From Clostridiales bacterium (lineage in GTDB: Bacteria; Bacillota; Clostridia; Oscillospirales; Butyricicoccaceae): DNA of 64,000 bases. The stretch lies in assembly GCA_019421385.1 (NCBI GenBank), contig JAHZFK010000006.1:1-64000 (forward strand), read 5' to 3'. A program made the translations under genes and the position numbers. The notes under the pieces are model-generated. The model was not told where the DNA came from and ran no database searches. It saw nothing but the letters and a program-made list of their open reading frames with translations. Positions within the stretch are counted from its first letter, which is position 1, and every line of letters starts with the position of its first letter. Of the stretch, positions 42,808 to 52,186 are shown in pieces.

Positions 42808-44538
42808 TTACTTGACGAGCAGGCTGTGGCCGGTCATTTCCTCCGGCTGCGGCAGGCCCATCATTTCCAGCAGCGTCGGCGCCAGATCCGCCAGCACGCC
42901 GCCCTCGGCAAGCTTACCCTCATGGCCGACCATAACGAGCGGCACCGGGTTGGTCGAGTGCGCGGTGAACGGCGTTACGCCGTCTGCGTCGAGCATCTGG
43001 TCAACGTTGCCATGGTCAGCGGTGATCAGGCACTGGCCGCCCATCTTGAGGATGGCATCCACCACCTTGCCGACACCGTCATCGGTCGCTTCAATCGCCT
43101 TAACGGCAGCATCGAACACGCCGGTGTGGCCAACCATATCGCAGTTTGCAAAGTTCAGCACGATCACGTCGTACTTGCCGGACAGGATGCGCTTAACGCA
43201 TTCCTCGGTCACGGCAGGCTCGCTCATCTCCGGCTGGAGGTCGTAGGTGGCCACCTTGGGAGACGGGATCAGCGCACGATCCTCGCCCGGATATTCCTTC
43301 TCTACGCCGCCGTTGAAGAAGAAGGTGACGTGCGCGTACTTCTCGGTCTCTGCGATGCGCAACTGGGTCAGGCCCTTGTCCGAGATATACTCGCCGAAGG
43401 TGTTCTTCAGGCTCTGCGGCTTGAAGGCAACCTCAACGCCCGCGATGGTCGCATCATACTGCGTCATGCAGACATAGTGGATGTTGCGGCGCTGACGCTT
43501 GAAGCCGTCAAACTCGTGGTCAACGAACGCACGGGTGATCTCACGCGCACGGTCGGGACGGAAGTTGGCAAAGATGATCGCGTCGTCGTCCTTGACAGTC
43601 GCGCCCTCGGTCACGATGACCGGAACCACGAACTCGTCGGTAACGCCTGCGTCATAGGACTTCTGCATCGCTTCGTGTGCGGAAGCCGCATGCTCGCCGA
43701 TGCCCTCAGCGATTGCCTGATATGCCTTCTCTACACGGTCCCAACGCTTGTCGCGGTCCATCGCGTAGTAACGGCCGGAGATCGTGGCAATGCAACCAAG
43801 CTCCAGCGTATCAATCTTGTTCTGCAGGCGGTCGATATACTCGATACCGGACTGCGGGGGCGTATCACGGCCGTCCATGAAGCAGTGGAAGCATACCTTG
43901 CGCAGACCGTTGCGGCGCGCCAGCTCGAGCAGCGCGAACATGTGGTCGATATGCGAGTGTACGCCGCCGTCGGACAGCAGGCCGAAGATATGCAGCGTGG
44001 AATCAAACCACTTGCACTGGTTGATTGCGCTCATCAGCGCTTCGTTCGAGAAGAAATCGCCGTCCTGAATGGACTTGGTGATACGGGTCAGCTCCTGATA
44101 AACGATGCGGCCCGCACCGATGTTGGTATGGCCAACCTCGGAGTTGCCCATCTGGCCGTCCGGCAGACCAACGTCCAGACCGGAAGCGCCAATATAAACC
44201 AGCGGGTTTTCCTTGAAGATGCGGTCGAGGTTCGGGGTGTTCGCCGCCTCAATCGCGTTGCCCTTTTTCTCATCGCGATGGCCGAAGCCGTCCATGATGA
44301 TCAGCGCGGTCGGCTTCTTGGGCTCGTCGGCCTTCTTCGCCGCCGTCTTGCGGGTCGTAGTCTTCTTTGCGGCCGTCGTCTTTTTGGCAGCAGCCGTCTT
44401 TTTCGCCACAGGCTTTTCCTCGGCCTTGGCTTCCACCGCCGGAGCGGCAGCCTTGGTCGTTTCTTCCTTGGCCGCAGGCTGCACCGCAGTCTTTACCTCT
44501 TCGGTTGCCGCCTTGCTCGGCACATTTTGCTTTTTCAT
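42808..44538 (-). CDS. gpmI: Cofactor-independent phosphoglycerate mutase with a histone-H1-like N-terminal tail
   Basis: 576 aa. Residues 1-77 are an unusual low-complexity Lys/Ala/Thr tail (AKKTAAAKKTTAAKKTTTRK); the catalytic domain begins at about 78 and has the normal length of about 500. Metal ligand Asp83 in IIMDGFG, catalytic Ser133 in GNSEVGHTNIG, and FANCDMVGHTG and ITADHGN near the C-terminus are intact. It interconverts 3- and 2-phosphoglycerate. ATG 44538 follows AAAGGAG. The tail may bind nucleic acid or polyphosphate; that is inference. Confidence 0.93.
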   Translation of the reverse strand: MKKQNVPSKAATEEVKTAVQPAAKEETTKAAAPAVEAKAEEKPVAKKTAAAKKTTAAKKTTTRKTAAKKADEPKKPTALIIMDGFGHRDEKKGNAIEAANTPNLDRIFKENPLVYIGASGLDVGLPDGQMGNSEVGHTNIGAGRIVYQELTRITKSIQDGDFFSNEALMSAINQCKWFDSTLHIFGLLSDGGVHSHIDHMFALLELARRNGLRKVCFHCFMDGRDTPPQSGIEYIDRLQNKIDTLELGCIATISGRYYAMDRDKRWDRVEKAYQAIAEGIGEHAASAHEAMQKSYDAGVTDEFVVPVIVTEGATVKDDDAIIFANFRPDRAREITRAFVDHEFDGFKRQRRNIHYVCMTQYDATIAGVEVAFKPQSLKNTFGEYISDKGLTQLRIAETEKYAHVTFFFNGGVEKEYPGEDRALIPSPKVATYDLQPEMSEPAVTEECVKRILSGKYDVIVLNFANCDMVGHTGVFDAAVKAIEATDDGVGKVVDAILKMGGQCLITADHGNVDQMLDADGVTPFTAHSTNPVPLVMVGHEGKLAEGGVLADLAPTLLEMMGLPQPEEMTGHSLLVK

Positions 44539-44645
44539 ACTCTTACTTACTCCTTTACAAGAGCGGACGAAAGGGGACAACGATGTTTCCGATGTCCCCT
44601 CCCGCACGCACGGCGCGGGGAGTAAACCCTCACCGTAATCTTATC

Positions 44646-45416
44646 TTATTGATTGGCTGCTTCGACGATGGTCGCGAAGTCAGCGCTCTTCAGGGAGGCG
44701 CCGCCGATCAGGCCGCCGTCAACATCCGGCTGAGCCAGCAGCTCGGCTGCGTTCTTGGCGTTCATCGAACCACCATACTGGATGGTGATGCCGCGGGCTG
44801 CACGCGCGCCATACTTCTCGCGCAGGCAGTCGCGGATTGCGCCGCAGACCTCGCCCGCCTGCTCAGCGGTCGCGGTCTTGCCGGTGCCGATCGCCCAGAT
44901 CGGCTCGTAAGCGATAACAACCTTCTTGATATCCTCCACAGCAACGCCCTGCAGCGCGATCTTGATCTGCTTGCGGATAACCTCCATGGTCACATCCTGC
45001 TCGCGCTCAGTCAGGCTCTCGCCAACGCACAGGATCGGACGCAGGCCGTTCTCCAATGCAACCAGAACCTTCTTGTTGCAAGCCTCGTCGGTTTCGTTGA
45101 AGTACTGGCGGCGCTCGGAGTGGCCGATGATCACATACTTCACGCCCAGTTCCTTGAGCATGTCAGCAGAGATCTCGCCCGTGAACGCACCGGACTTCTC
45201 AAAGTGCATATTTTCCGCACCGATGGCAATCTTGGAGCCCTTGGCAGCCTTTACAGCAGCCTGAATATCGGTAAACGGCACGCAAAGAACCATCTCGCAC
45301 CACTTGGTCTTGGAGAGCAGGGGCTTCATCTCTTCGATGAGGGCCTTTGCTTCGCTCGGCGTCTTGTTCATCTTCCAGTTGCCGGCGATGATGGTCTTAC
45401 GGTATCTGCGATTCAT
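44646..45416 (-). CDS. tpiA: Triosephosphate isomerase
   Basis: 256-aa TIM-barrel enzyme. Lys in IAGNWKMNK (residue about 15), catalytic His in VIIGHSERR, catalytic Glu in [16 protein letters not shown] and the phosphate loop [11 protein letters not shown] and [10 protein letters not shown] are all present. Located between pgk and gpmI in the glycolytic operon. The start ATG lies after a GGGGTAAAACC stretch. Confidence 0.97.
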   Translation of the reverse strand: MNRRYRKTIIAGNWKMNKTPSEAKALIEEMKPLLSKTKWCEMVLCVPFTDIQAAVKAAKGSKIAIGAENMHFEKSGAFTGEISADMLKELGVKYVIIGHSERRQYFNETDEACNKKVLVALENGLRPILCVGESLTEREQDVTMEVIRKQIKIALQGVAVEDIKKVVIAYEPIWAIGTGKTATAEQAGEVCGAIRDCLREKYGARAARGITIQYGGSMNAKNAAELLAQPDVDGGLIGGASLKSADFATIVEAANQ

Positions 45417-45530
45417 TTTGGTTTTACCCCTTTCAAACTTTTCGACGGCGTATCCGTCCTGATCAATATGTATTATAGCGGGGCACAGAATGCCCCGGTA
45501 TAAGGCACATTTTCGCGCAAATTGCGCAAA

Positions 45531-46721
45531 TTACTTGTCCTGCAGGCAAGCAATGCCGGGCAGCTCCAGACCCTCGAGGAACTCGAGAGAAGCGCCGCCG
45601 CCGGTGGAGATGTGCGTCATCTTGTCCGCAAAGCCCAGCTTCTCAACCGCAGCTGCGGAGTCACCGCCACCGATGATGGAAACCGCACCGGAAGCCGCAA
45701 TTGCCTTGGCAACTTCCTTGGTGCCGACTGCGAAGGTGTCGAACTCAAAGACGCCCATCGGGCCGTTCCAGACAACCGTGCCTGCGTTCTTGACAGCGTC
45801 AGAGAACAGCGCAACGGTCTTCGGGCCGATATCCATGCCCATCATGTTGTCCGGCAGCTGACCAGCTTCGTAAACAACCGGCTCTGCGTCTGCGCCGAAG
45901 TGGTCGCCGCAAACCGTGTCAACCGGCAGCAGGAGCTTAACGCCCTTGTCTTCCGCCTTCTTGATGAGGCCGAGCGCCAGATCGATCTTGTCGTCCTCGC
46001 ACAGCGAAGTGCCGATCTTGCCGCCCTGCGCCTTGGAGAAGGTGTAGGCCATGCCGCCGCCGATGATAACGGTGTCGCACTTGTCGATCAGGTTGTTGAT
46101 AACGTTGATCTTATCGGAAACCTTCGCGCCGCCCAGAATAGCAACGAACGGACGAGCCGGGTCAGACAGAGCCTTGCCCATGATGGAGATTTCCTTGTTG
46201 ATCAGGAAGCCGCAGACAGCCGGCAGGTAGTCAGCAATACCAGCGGTGGAAGCATGTGCACGGTGGGACGTGCCGAATGCGTCGTTGACGAAGATCTCCG
46301 CCATGTCGGCAAATGCCTTAGCCAGTGCGGGATCGTTCTTGGTTTCGCCCTTCTCAAAGCGAACGTTCTCGAGCAGGACAGCCTCGCCCGGCTTGACCTC
46401 GGCAGCGAGCTTCTTTGCGCTCTCGCCGACAACGTCAGCAGCCAGCTTCACTTCCTGACCCAGCAGCTCGCTCAGGCGCTTTGCAACCGGTGCGAGCGAA
46501 TACTTCATATTAACTTCGCCCTTCGGACGGCCGAGGTGCGAGCACAGGATCACAGCCGCATTGTGATCCAGCAGGTACTTGATGGTTTCGAGCGATGCGC
46601 GGATGCGCTTGTCGTCGGTGATGTTGCCGTTCTCATCCTGCGGAACGTTAAAATCGCAGCGAACGATAACCTTCTTGCCGTTTACGTCAATGTCTTCCAC
46701 GCTCTTCTTGTTATACTGCAT
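45531..46721 (-). CDS. pgk: Phosphoglycerate kinase
   Basis: 396-aa two-domain kinase: [64 protein letters not shown] and the C-terminal [13 protein letters not shown]. It makes ATP from 1,3-bisphosphoglycerate. ATG 46721 ([10 protein letters not shown]) is chosen because AAAGGGAGAGGG precedes it. First gene of the operon with a consensus promoter 90 nt upstream; gapA is not adjacent. Confidence 0.97.
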   Translation of the reverse strand: MQYNKKSVEDIDVNGKKVIVRCDFNVPQDENGNITDDKRIRASLETIKYLLDHNAAVILCSHLGRPKGEVNMKYSLAPVAKRLSELLGQEVKLAADVVGESAKKLAAEVKPGEAVLLENVRFEKGETKNDPALAKAFADMAEIFVNDAFGTSHRAHASTAGIADYLPAVCGFLINKEISIMGKALSDPARPFVAILGGAKVSDKINVINNLIDKCDTVIIGGGMAYTFSKAQGGKIGTSLCEDDKIDLALGLIKKAEDKGVKLLLPVDTVCGDHFGADAEPVVYEAGQLPDNMMGMDIGPKTVALFSDAVKNAGTVVWNGPMGVFEFDTFAVGTKEVAKAIAASGAVSIIGGGDSAAAVEKLGFADKMTHISTGGGASLEFLEGLELPGIACLQDK

Positions 46722-46812
46722 AAATATCCCTCTCCCTTTCTGAATGTAAAAGTTAGCGATACGGAGCAAATTTCCGGCCTTCCCATAAAAAGAATTCCGT
46801 TTCCATTACAAA

Positions 46813-46841
46813 ATTATACTCGTTTCTCCTGTGATTCGCAA
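46813..46841 (-). promoter_or_regulatory. Sigma-A promoter of the pgk operon
   Basis: Minus strand: TTGCGA (46836-46841), 17-nt spacer, TATAAT (46813-46818). Confidence 0.78.
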
Positions 46842-46941
46842 GCCAAATTGTGAAAAACCTTGTCTTTCCGTTCTCTTTTAGAGGATTTTTGCGTTTTGCC
46901 GGAAATAATTGTGAAATATTAAACAATATGACCAATTGACC

Positions 46942-47817
46942 TCAGCTGCGAGCCTGTCCATAGAACGCAACCGCCAGCGCCTGGGGGCCGGTATTGGTGA
47001 TGACAGACGGCCCGATCGGGCTGCGCAGCACGTTCCTGAAACCGATTTCTGTGCGCAGGCGTTTTTCCAGCTCGTCAATGCGCGCCGTCGGCACATCGCC
47101 GTAGAGCAGCAGCGCGGTCTGCTTCTCCGGCTGCACCACGCGGCCGGACACCTTGCGGATCATGCCGCTGACCAGTGCCTTTTCCCCGCGCACCTTGTCG
47201 CATACCTTGACCGCGCCGTCATAAACATGGCTGATCGGCTTAAGCCCAAGCGCTTCACCAACGAATGCCGCGCCGCCAGAAATGCGGCCGGATTTTTTCA
47301 GATGCGTCAGGCTGTACACGCCGAGGAATGCCTCCACGCGGTTCAGCCGGCTTTTTACCACACCGCAGATCGCGTCGAAGCTGTCGCCCTGATCGCGCAG
47401 TTCCGCCGCCATCACCACGATATGCCCATATATATAGGTATAGGTTGCGGAGTCAAACAGCTCGATCTGCATCGCGCTGCCCGCCTCCTCGCGGAACATA
47501 TCGCGCGCCAGACACGCCGCCTGATAAGTGCCCGAACCGTTTGCGTTGATGAGCACGCCCAGATAGTGCGTACAGCCACGCTCCGCCGCGCGCCGGTAGG
47601 AATCCAGAAACACCGTCGGCGTGACCATGGCGGTCGTCGGGATCTCCCGGCTTTGCGCCAGCAGCTTCCAGTATTCCTCGGCTGTGATGTCATAGTATTC
47701 GCGGAATGCGCGCCCCTCATGCGTCAGCGTGATCGGAACGATCTCGATCCCGTGCTTTTCCACCAGCGCCTGCGGGATATCCGCAGACGAGTCGGTCATA
47801 ATATGTATCTTTTCCAT
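46942..47817 (-). CDS. DegV family fatty-acid-binding protein
   Basis: 291 aa. N-terminal TDSSADIPQ, TSxPTP-like segment IPTTAMVTPTVF, and the fatty-acid contact region LGVLINANGSGTYQAA with DSATYTYIYG, as in DegV/FakB proteins. FakB proteins deliver exogenous fatty acids to the kinase FakA; no fakA is nearby. The SGRISGG motif is present. ATAAGGAGAGAG precedes the ATG. Confidence 0.9.
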   Translation of the reverse strand: MEKIHIMTDSSADIPQALVEKHGIEIVPITLTHEGRAFREYYDITAEEYWKLLAQSREIPTTAMVTPTVFLDSYRRAAERGCTHYLGVLINANGSGTYQAACLARDMFREEAGSAMQIELFDSATYTYIYGHIVVMAAELRDQGDSFDAICGVVKSRLNRVEAFLGVYSLTHLKKSGRISGGAAFVGEALGLKPISHVYDGAVKVCDKVRGEKALVSGMIRKVSGRVVQPEKQTALLLYGDVPTARIDELEKRLRTEIGFRNVLRSPIGPSVITNTGPQALAVAFYGQARS

Positions 47818-47827
47818 TTCTCTCTCC

Positions 47828-48313
47828 TTATCCTTTTAGAAACGGTCCCGCCAGCCTGAGGTTTTCAAACCCGGTCTGCCGCAGCGCTTCAAACGCGATC
47901 ACCGCCACCGAATTGGACAGGTTCAGGCTGCGCGCCCCCTCGCGCATCGGAATACGCACGCACCGCTCCGGATGCTCGATCAGCAGGCTTTCCGGCAGGC
48001 CTTTTGTCTCCTTGCCGAACAGCAGATAGTCGCCGTCGCGGTACTCCACCTCGTGGTAGGCATGTGGCGCCTTGGTGGTCGCATAAAAATAGCGCCCGTC
48101 TGGATTTTTCTCGAAAAACTCATTCAGGTTTTTGTACATGCGGACGTCCAGCAGGTGCCAGTAATCCAGCCCCGCGCGTTTCATCCGCTTATCGTCGATT
48201 GCAAAGCCGAGCGGCTCGATCAGATGCAGCACGAAGCCCGTCGCCGCGCAGGTGCGGGCGATGTTGCCGGTATTCTGCGGGATCTCCGGCTCGACCAGAA
48301 CAATATGCAGCAT
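47828..48313 (-). CDS. trmL: tRNA (cytidine/uridine-2'-O-)-methyltransferase TrmL
   Basis: 161-aa SPOUT methyltransferase that modifies the wobble base of tRNA-Leu. Motif 1 VEPEIPQNTGNIARTC (residues 7-22), then LLFGKETKGLP and a C-terminal knot IPMREGARSLNLSNSVAV. The length and motifs fit TrmL. GAGGAGAAAC precedes the ATG. The DegV gene starts 10 nt downstream of its stop. Confidence 0.94.
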   Translation of the reverse strand: MLHIVLVEPEIPQNTGNIARTCAATGFVLHLIEPLGFAIDDKRMKRAGLDYWHLLDVRMYKNLNEFFEKNPDGRYFYATTKAPHAYHEVEYRDGDYLLFGKETKGLPESLLIEHPERCVRIPMREGARSLNLSNSVAVIAFEALRQTGFENLRLAGPFLKG

Positions 48314-48402
48314 GTGTTTCTCCTCATTCTCAATTCTTCCTCTATTTTAGGCGATATGCGAGCATTTTTCAAGGCATTTGCCGCTTTTTTCGCAAAAATA
48401 AA

Positions 48403-48428
48403 TCCCCCGATCGGAAAAGATCGGGGGA
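48403..48428 (-). terminator. Terminator downstream of the anti-sigma gene
   Basis: 10-bp stem TCCCCCGATC / GATCGGGGGA with a 6-nt loop; read on the minus strand it is followed by ATTTATTTTT. Confidence 0.85.
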
Positions 48429-48441
48429 AAATAACACCTTG

Positions 48442-49374
48442 TTATGCAATTTCTGCGTAAACGCCGTAAACATAGCCCTGTTCAGCGGCCTGCTCGTCGG
48501 TGAGCACCTCGCCGGTAAGCCGCATACCACTGCCGTCATCCGGGTAGGTGACGCCTAGTTTGCCGGTGTGCAGGGTGAGGGTCTGGGTGTCGGTCGTGCC
48601 ATCGGTAAACGTCACCGTGACAGTCAACACCGCGCCGTCAAATTCGTCGATGCGGGCGTGCCACGCATCCCGCAAATCGGACTCCTGTGCCATATCGACC
48701 GGCTTAGGCTCGCCCCAGAGACCATAGCAAGTGGTGGACGCATACGGCTCTACAAAGCCATTTTCCACATGCCAGCTTGCTTCTACCCACCAATCGCCAT
48801 CATCGTATCCATGCACCAGAAAGTCATCGGCATCCTGTGTCGGCGGATAAGTGCCCTGCAAGATAGCGTCCGCATCGGATTCCTGAATATCCATGCGCGC
48901 CACGCGGTACAGTCCACCCTTATCAATCGACGCACTGACCGTCTCAATATTATCACCCGTCACCTTGAACAGACAGCCACTGAAAAAGCCCTTCGTTGCA
49001 CTGTCCATGCCGCCCGACGCGGTATCGAACACAATCTTGCTGCCCTTGGGTTCCATCGTCTCCCCCGTGTCTGCGGCATAGGCCACGATGCCGAACGAGT
49101 GCGCGACCGCCTCAGCCACTGCCTCGGAAGTGGGCTGGCCGCTTTGCTGCGATTTCCAGACCGCCGTGCCGCCGACCACCACGCCGAACGCGCACGCCAC
49201 GGCCAAAATCCGCTTTGCCATGCCGAAGCGGCGGCGCGGTGCGGCTGCCAAATGCTGCGGTGCACTCTGCTGTTCCTCACGGCGCGCCTGACGCGCCGCC
49301 TCAAGCGTACGCGCTTTCAGCTCATCGGGTGCTTTGATATCCTTCAGTCGATTCCAATCGTTCCGGTTGTTCAT
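48442..49374 (-). CDS. Putative anti-sigma factor with one membrane span
   Basis: 310 aa. A short N-terminal cytoplasmic domain (MNNRNDWNRLKDIKAPDELKAR...), one transmembrane helix (ILAVACAFGVVVGGTAVW, about residues 56-73), and a large exported domain with no recognised family. Overlap by 53 nt with the ECF sigma gene just upstream and the topology point to a membrane anti-sigma factor that senses envelope signals. The signal is not evident. Confidence 0.8.
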   Translation of the reverse strand: MNNRNDWNRLKDIKAPDELKARTLEAARQARREEQQSAPQHLAAAPRRRFGMAKRILAVACAFGVVVGGTAVWKSQQSGQPTSEAVAEAVAHSFGIVAYAADTGETMEPKGSKIVFDTASGGMDSATKGFFSGCLFKVTGDNIETVSASIDKGGLYRVARMDIQESDADAILQGTYPPTQDADDFLVHGYDDGDWWVEASWHVENGFVEPYASTTCYGLWGEPKPVDMAQESDLRDAWHARIDEFDGAVLTVTVTFTDGTTDTQTLTLHTGKLGVTYPDDGSGMRLTGEVLTDEQAAEQGYVYGVYAEIA

Positions 49375-49861
49375 CGTCAGTTCCCTCCAGTTCGAGTCTC
49401 AGTTTTTTGCGGGCGCGGTGTAATCGCGTGCGCACGGTTGCCGGGCGGCAGCCCACCAGCGGCGCAATTTCGTCCGTGCCATATCCCTCAACATAGTGCA
49501 GCCACACCACGACCCGCAGGTCATCGGGCAGCGCGTGTACAGCCTGCCACAGCTCATCGTGGCTGTCCGTAAGGGGCGCGGCGGCATCCGGCGCGGCTTC
49601 GAGCGGCGCGGTGTGCCGGAACCACGCCGAGCGGCGCAGATCGTTGCAGCAATTGACCGTCACGCGCAGCAGCCATGCCTTCAGGTGCTCGTCATCACGG
49701 AACACGGTCGTGTCGCGCAGCAGGCGCAGGAACACCTCCTGATAAACGTCCTCCGCGTCGGCGCGGCTGTCCAGCCGGCAAAGCGCCAGCCGATAAACCG
49801 CGTCGCCGCAGTGCTCCATCGCGTCGCACAGGAATGCGTCCGAACGCAGGTTAGTTTGCAT
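49322..49861 (-). CDS. ECF-type RNA polymerase sigma factor
   Basis: 179 aa with region 2 (VYRLALCRLDSRADAEDVYQEVFLRLLRD; HLKAWLLRVTVNCCNDLRR) and region 4 (ALPDDLRVVVWLHYVEGYGTDEIAPLVGCRPATVRTRLHRARKKLRLEL). Paired with the anti-sigma gene. AAAGGAGGATGG precedes the ATG. No repeat in its own upstream region could be assigned as an autoregulatory promoter. Confidence 0.93.
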   Translation of the reverse strand: MQTNLRSDAFLCDAMEHCGDAVYRLALCRLDSRADAEDVYQEVFLRLLRDTTVFRDDEHLKAWLLRVTVNCCNDLRRSAWFRHTAPLEAAPDAAAPLTDSHDELWQAVHALPDDLRVVVWLHYVEGYGTDEIAPLVGCRPATVRTRLHRARKKLRLELEGTDDEQPERLESTEGYQSTR

Positions 49862-50052
49862 CTTGCTCCATCCTCCTTTCTGCCAACAACACGAAGAAAA
49901 CCGTCCGATTGTTCTCAGGTATCCTCAACCCAACCGCTTTTTTCTCCTGATTCCCCCCAGTTTTGTCCATTGTGCTTAACACAGCACTTCATATCTGTAT
50001 ATATTCCACAATAACAACTCGTATTTTTCGGAAATATTGAATAAATTTCATC

Positions 50053-50080
50053 TTGCGATTTTATCAAAAATCACTATAAT
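50053..50080 (+). promoter_or_regulatory. Orphan sigma-A promoter, plus strand
   Basis: TTGCGA (50053-50058), 16-nt spacer, TATAAT (50075-50080), with no downstream open frame. Confidence 0.6.
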
Positions 50081-50086
50081 TAAATC

Positions 50087-50255
50087 ATCCAAACAAGGTT
50101 GATCGCTCACACTTCCCGTTGACGCCGATCCCTTTTCCCACCGCGCATCTCGCTGAGACTGCGCGCCATATTTCTGATATCTTCTCATTACCTTTTCTCT
50201 TTATACCATTCTCTTTCACGGGGCTGTCCATGGCGGGCAGCCCTTTCTCCTTGTT
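50087..50255 (+). ncRNA. Candidate small RNA between ECF sigma and ribF
   Basis: About 165 nt from the orphan promoter to a hairpin GGGCTGTCC / GGGCAGCCC (50221-50243) followed by TTTCTCCTTGTTTT. An internal hairpin CGCGCATCTC / GAGACTGCGCG lies at about 50143-50167. Pyrimidine-rich single-stranded stretches between. No known RNA family recognised. Confidence 0.4.
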
Positions 50256-50273
50256 TTGCAGAAATGGTAAGCC

Positions 50274-50305
50274 AAACGGGCGGCATCATCCGATGCCGCC
50301 CGTTT
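50274..50305 (-). terminator. Terminator of the nusA-infB-ribF operon
   Basis: 14-bp perfect stem AAACGGGCGGCATC / GATGCCGCCCGTTT with a 4-nt loop, 12 nt after the ribF stop on the minus strand. Confidence 0.82.
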
Positions 50306-50317
50306 GCGCTCTCTGAT

Positions 50318-51223
50318 TTATTTTGCAAAAAATTCCCGTGTCTGCTTTACGTTCTCGTCGATCGCTGCGCGCAGCGCCTCGGCTGACTCAAACCGTTTTT
50401 CCGGCCGCAGGAACTTGTGCAGCTCCACGTGGATCATCTTGCCGTACAAGTCGCCCGCAAAGTCGAGCAGGTGCGGCTCGATCGTCGGCGCACCGCCGTC
50501 CATAAAGGTCGGCTTGATGCCGATATTGGTCGCCGCAATGTAGCTTTTATCGTCAATGAGCACGCGCGCCGCATATACGCCATAGGGCGGCAGCGCCATC
50601 TCGGGCGGCAGCGCCAGATTGACCGTCGGCACTTTGAGCACGCTTGTGCCCACGCGTCGTCCATGCTCGACCACACCGGTCACGGTATAGGGATGGCCAA
50701 GGAAACGCCCCGCGCCTTGCATATCGCCCTGCGAAATCAGCTGACGGATATAGGTCGAGGAAACCACGATCCCATCTACCATGACGTCATCAATGCAGTC
50801 ATAACCGATGCCCGCTTTTTCACATTCCTCCGCCATGCCTGCGGCGTTGCCCTGTCCTTTATAGCCGAAACGGTTGTTGCGGCCCGAAATGATCCAGCGC
50901 GCACCGAACTGCCCGATGAGCATTTTGTGAATGAAGTCGCGCCAATCCATATGCTGCATGTGCTCATCAAAGTGGCCGAAAATCACTTCATCCACGCCGC
51001 CGAGCTTTTTGATCTCCTCGCGGCGGTAAGCGTTGGCCGTCAGCAGCGGCACCTGTCGCCCCAGCACGACCGAATCCGGATGTACGTCAAACGTGAACAC
51101 CGCGCTTGTGCCGCCGATCTGGCGGGCGCGCTCGACTGCGCGCTCCATCAGCGCCTGATGCCCCAGATGAACGCCGTCAAAATAGCCCAGCGCGATCGCA
51201 CGCGGCTTTTGATATTCCTGCAT
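50318..51223 (-). CDS. ribF: Bifunctional riboflavin kinase / FAD synthetase
   Basis: 301 aa. N-terminal FMN adenylyltransferase domain with ALGYFDGVHLGHQAL (residues 8-22) and STYIRQLI, and a C-terminal riboflavin kinase domain (PYTVTGVVEHGRRVG, VPTVNL, YGVYAARVL, IEPHLLDF, LHKFLRPEKRF). It makes FMN and FAD. ATG 51223 follows GGGAAGGGGGAAAC. Last gene of the operon, a common position in Firmicutes. Confidence 0.95.
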   Translation of the reverse strand: MQEYQKPRAIALGYFDGVHLGHQALMERAVERARQIGGTSAVFTFDVHPDSVVLGRQVPLLTANAYRREEIKKLGGVDEVIFGHFDEHMQHMDWRDFIHKMLIGQFGARWIISGRNNRFGYKGQGNAAGMAEECEKAGIGYDCIDDVMVDGIVVSSTYIRQLISQGDMQGAGRFLGHPYTVTGVVEHGRRVGTSVLKVPTVNLALPPEMALPPYGVYAARVLIDDKSYIAATNIGIKPTFMDGGAPTIEPHLLDFAGDLYGKMIHVELHKFLRPEKRFESAEALRAAIDENVKQTREFFAK

Positions 51224-51268
51224 CGGGTTTCCCCCTTCCGAACCCTGCACAGAGGCAGGCCCCATTCT

Positions 51269-52186
51269 TTATCTGAAATTCTTATAGACGAACAGACCCA
51301 GCCCGCCCTTATCGAGCGCGCGCACCTGTCCGAGCATGAGAAAACGGTCGTTATGATAAACGCGGCACAACGCGCCTTCGGTTTCGGGCAGTCCTGCCGT
51401 CTGCCGCGGGAACACCACCGCGCCGCGCGCGATGCGTTCCGCGCCCTCGTCGTTAAGAGTGACAGCGGGATGCTCCGCAAACAGCCCGTCCACCGGCAGC
51501 AGCAACTCCTGCACCGTTCCGTCCTGCGCCGCCCGCTCGACCTCATCAAAGGTATGGCAGGCACCCAGCGGATACGCGCCCGCGCGCGTACGCACCAGAC
51601 TGTGCATGGTGGCAAATGTCCCGAGCGACGCGCCCAAGTCGCACACCAGCGTGCGCACATAGGTGCCTTTGCTGACAGTGAGCCGCAGTGTGCCTTGCTG
51701 GGATGCTTCGTCAAAGTCCATGAGCGTCATTTCACGCACGAAAATATCGCGCGCGGGCCGCTCGACCTCTTTGCCCTTGCGGGCGAGGTCATAGAGCTTC
51801 TGTCCGTTCACCTTGACCGCCGAATACATCGGCGGCACCTGCTGCTGCGCGCCCAAAAAGCGCGCCGCCGCCTGCATGACCTCATCGCGCGTCGCGGTTT
51901 GCCCACTGCGGCGCAGCACTTCGCCGGTCACATCCTGCGTGTCGGTCTCGTAGCCGAGCGTAAAGCCCGCCACATATTCCTTGTCCTGCGCGGCGGCAAA
52001 ATCCGCCGCCTTGGTCGCCCCGCCGACGAACACCGGCAGCACGCCCGTTGCCAGCGGGTCAAGCGTACCGCCGTGGCCGATGCGCCGCGTGTGCAGAATG
52101 CCACGCAGCTTGGCCACCACATCATGCGAGGTAAACCCCTGCGGCTTGTTCATCAGCAGGATGCCGCAAAGCTCACTTTGCTGCAT
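51269..52186 (-). CDS. truB: tRNA pseudouridine(55) synthase
   Basis: 305 aa. Motif around GILLMNKPQGFTSHDVV and the catalytic Asp in RIGHGGTLDPLATGVLPV, then the SKGTYVRTLVCDLG segment and a PUA-like C-terminus. It modifies U55 in the T loop. ATG 52186 lies inside nrnA (14-nt overlap); upstream codons of the longer frame are not conserved. Confidence 0.95.
   Translation of the reverse strand: MQQSELCGILLMNKPQGFTSHDVVAKLRGILHTRRIGHGGTLDPLATGVLPVFVGGATKAADFAAAQDKEYVAGFTLGYETDTQDVTGEVLRRSGQTATRDEVMQAAARFLGAQQQVPPMYSAVKVNGQKLYDLARKGKEVERPARDIFVREMTLMDFDEASQQGTLRLTVSKGTYVRTLVCDLGASLGTFATMHSLVRTRAGAYPLGACHTFDEVERAAQDGTVQELLLPVDGLFAEHPAVTLNDEGAERIARGAVVFPRQTAGLPETEGALCRVYHNDRFLMLGQVRALDKGGLGLFVYKNFR

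Larger units (their letters stand above)
49862..50317. other. Intergenic region between ECF sigma and ribF
   Basis: 456 nt without a supportable gene. It is AT-rich in the first half. It holds a plus-strand promoter (50053-50080), a C/T-rich transcript candidate (50087-50255) ending in a terminator-like hairpin, and the ribF terminator (50274-50305). Confidence 0.6.
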
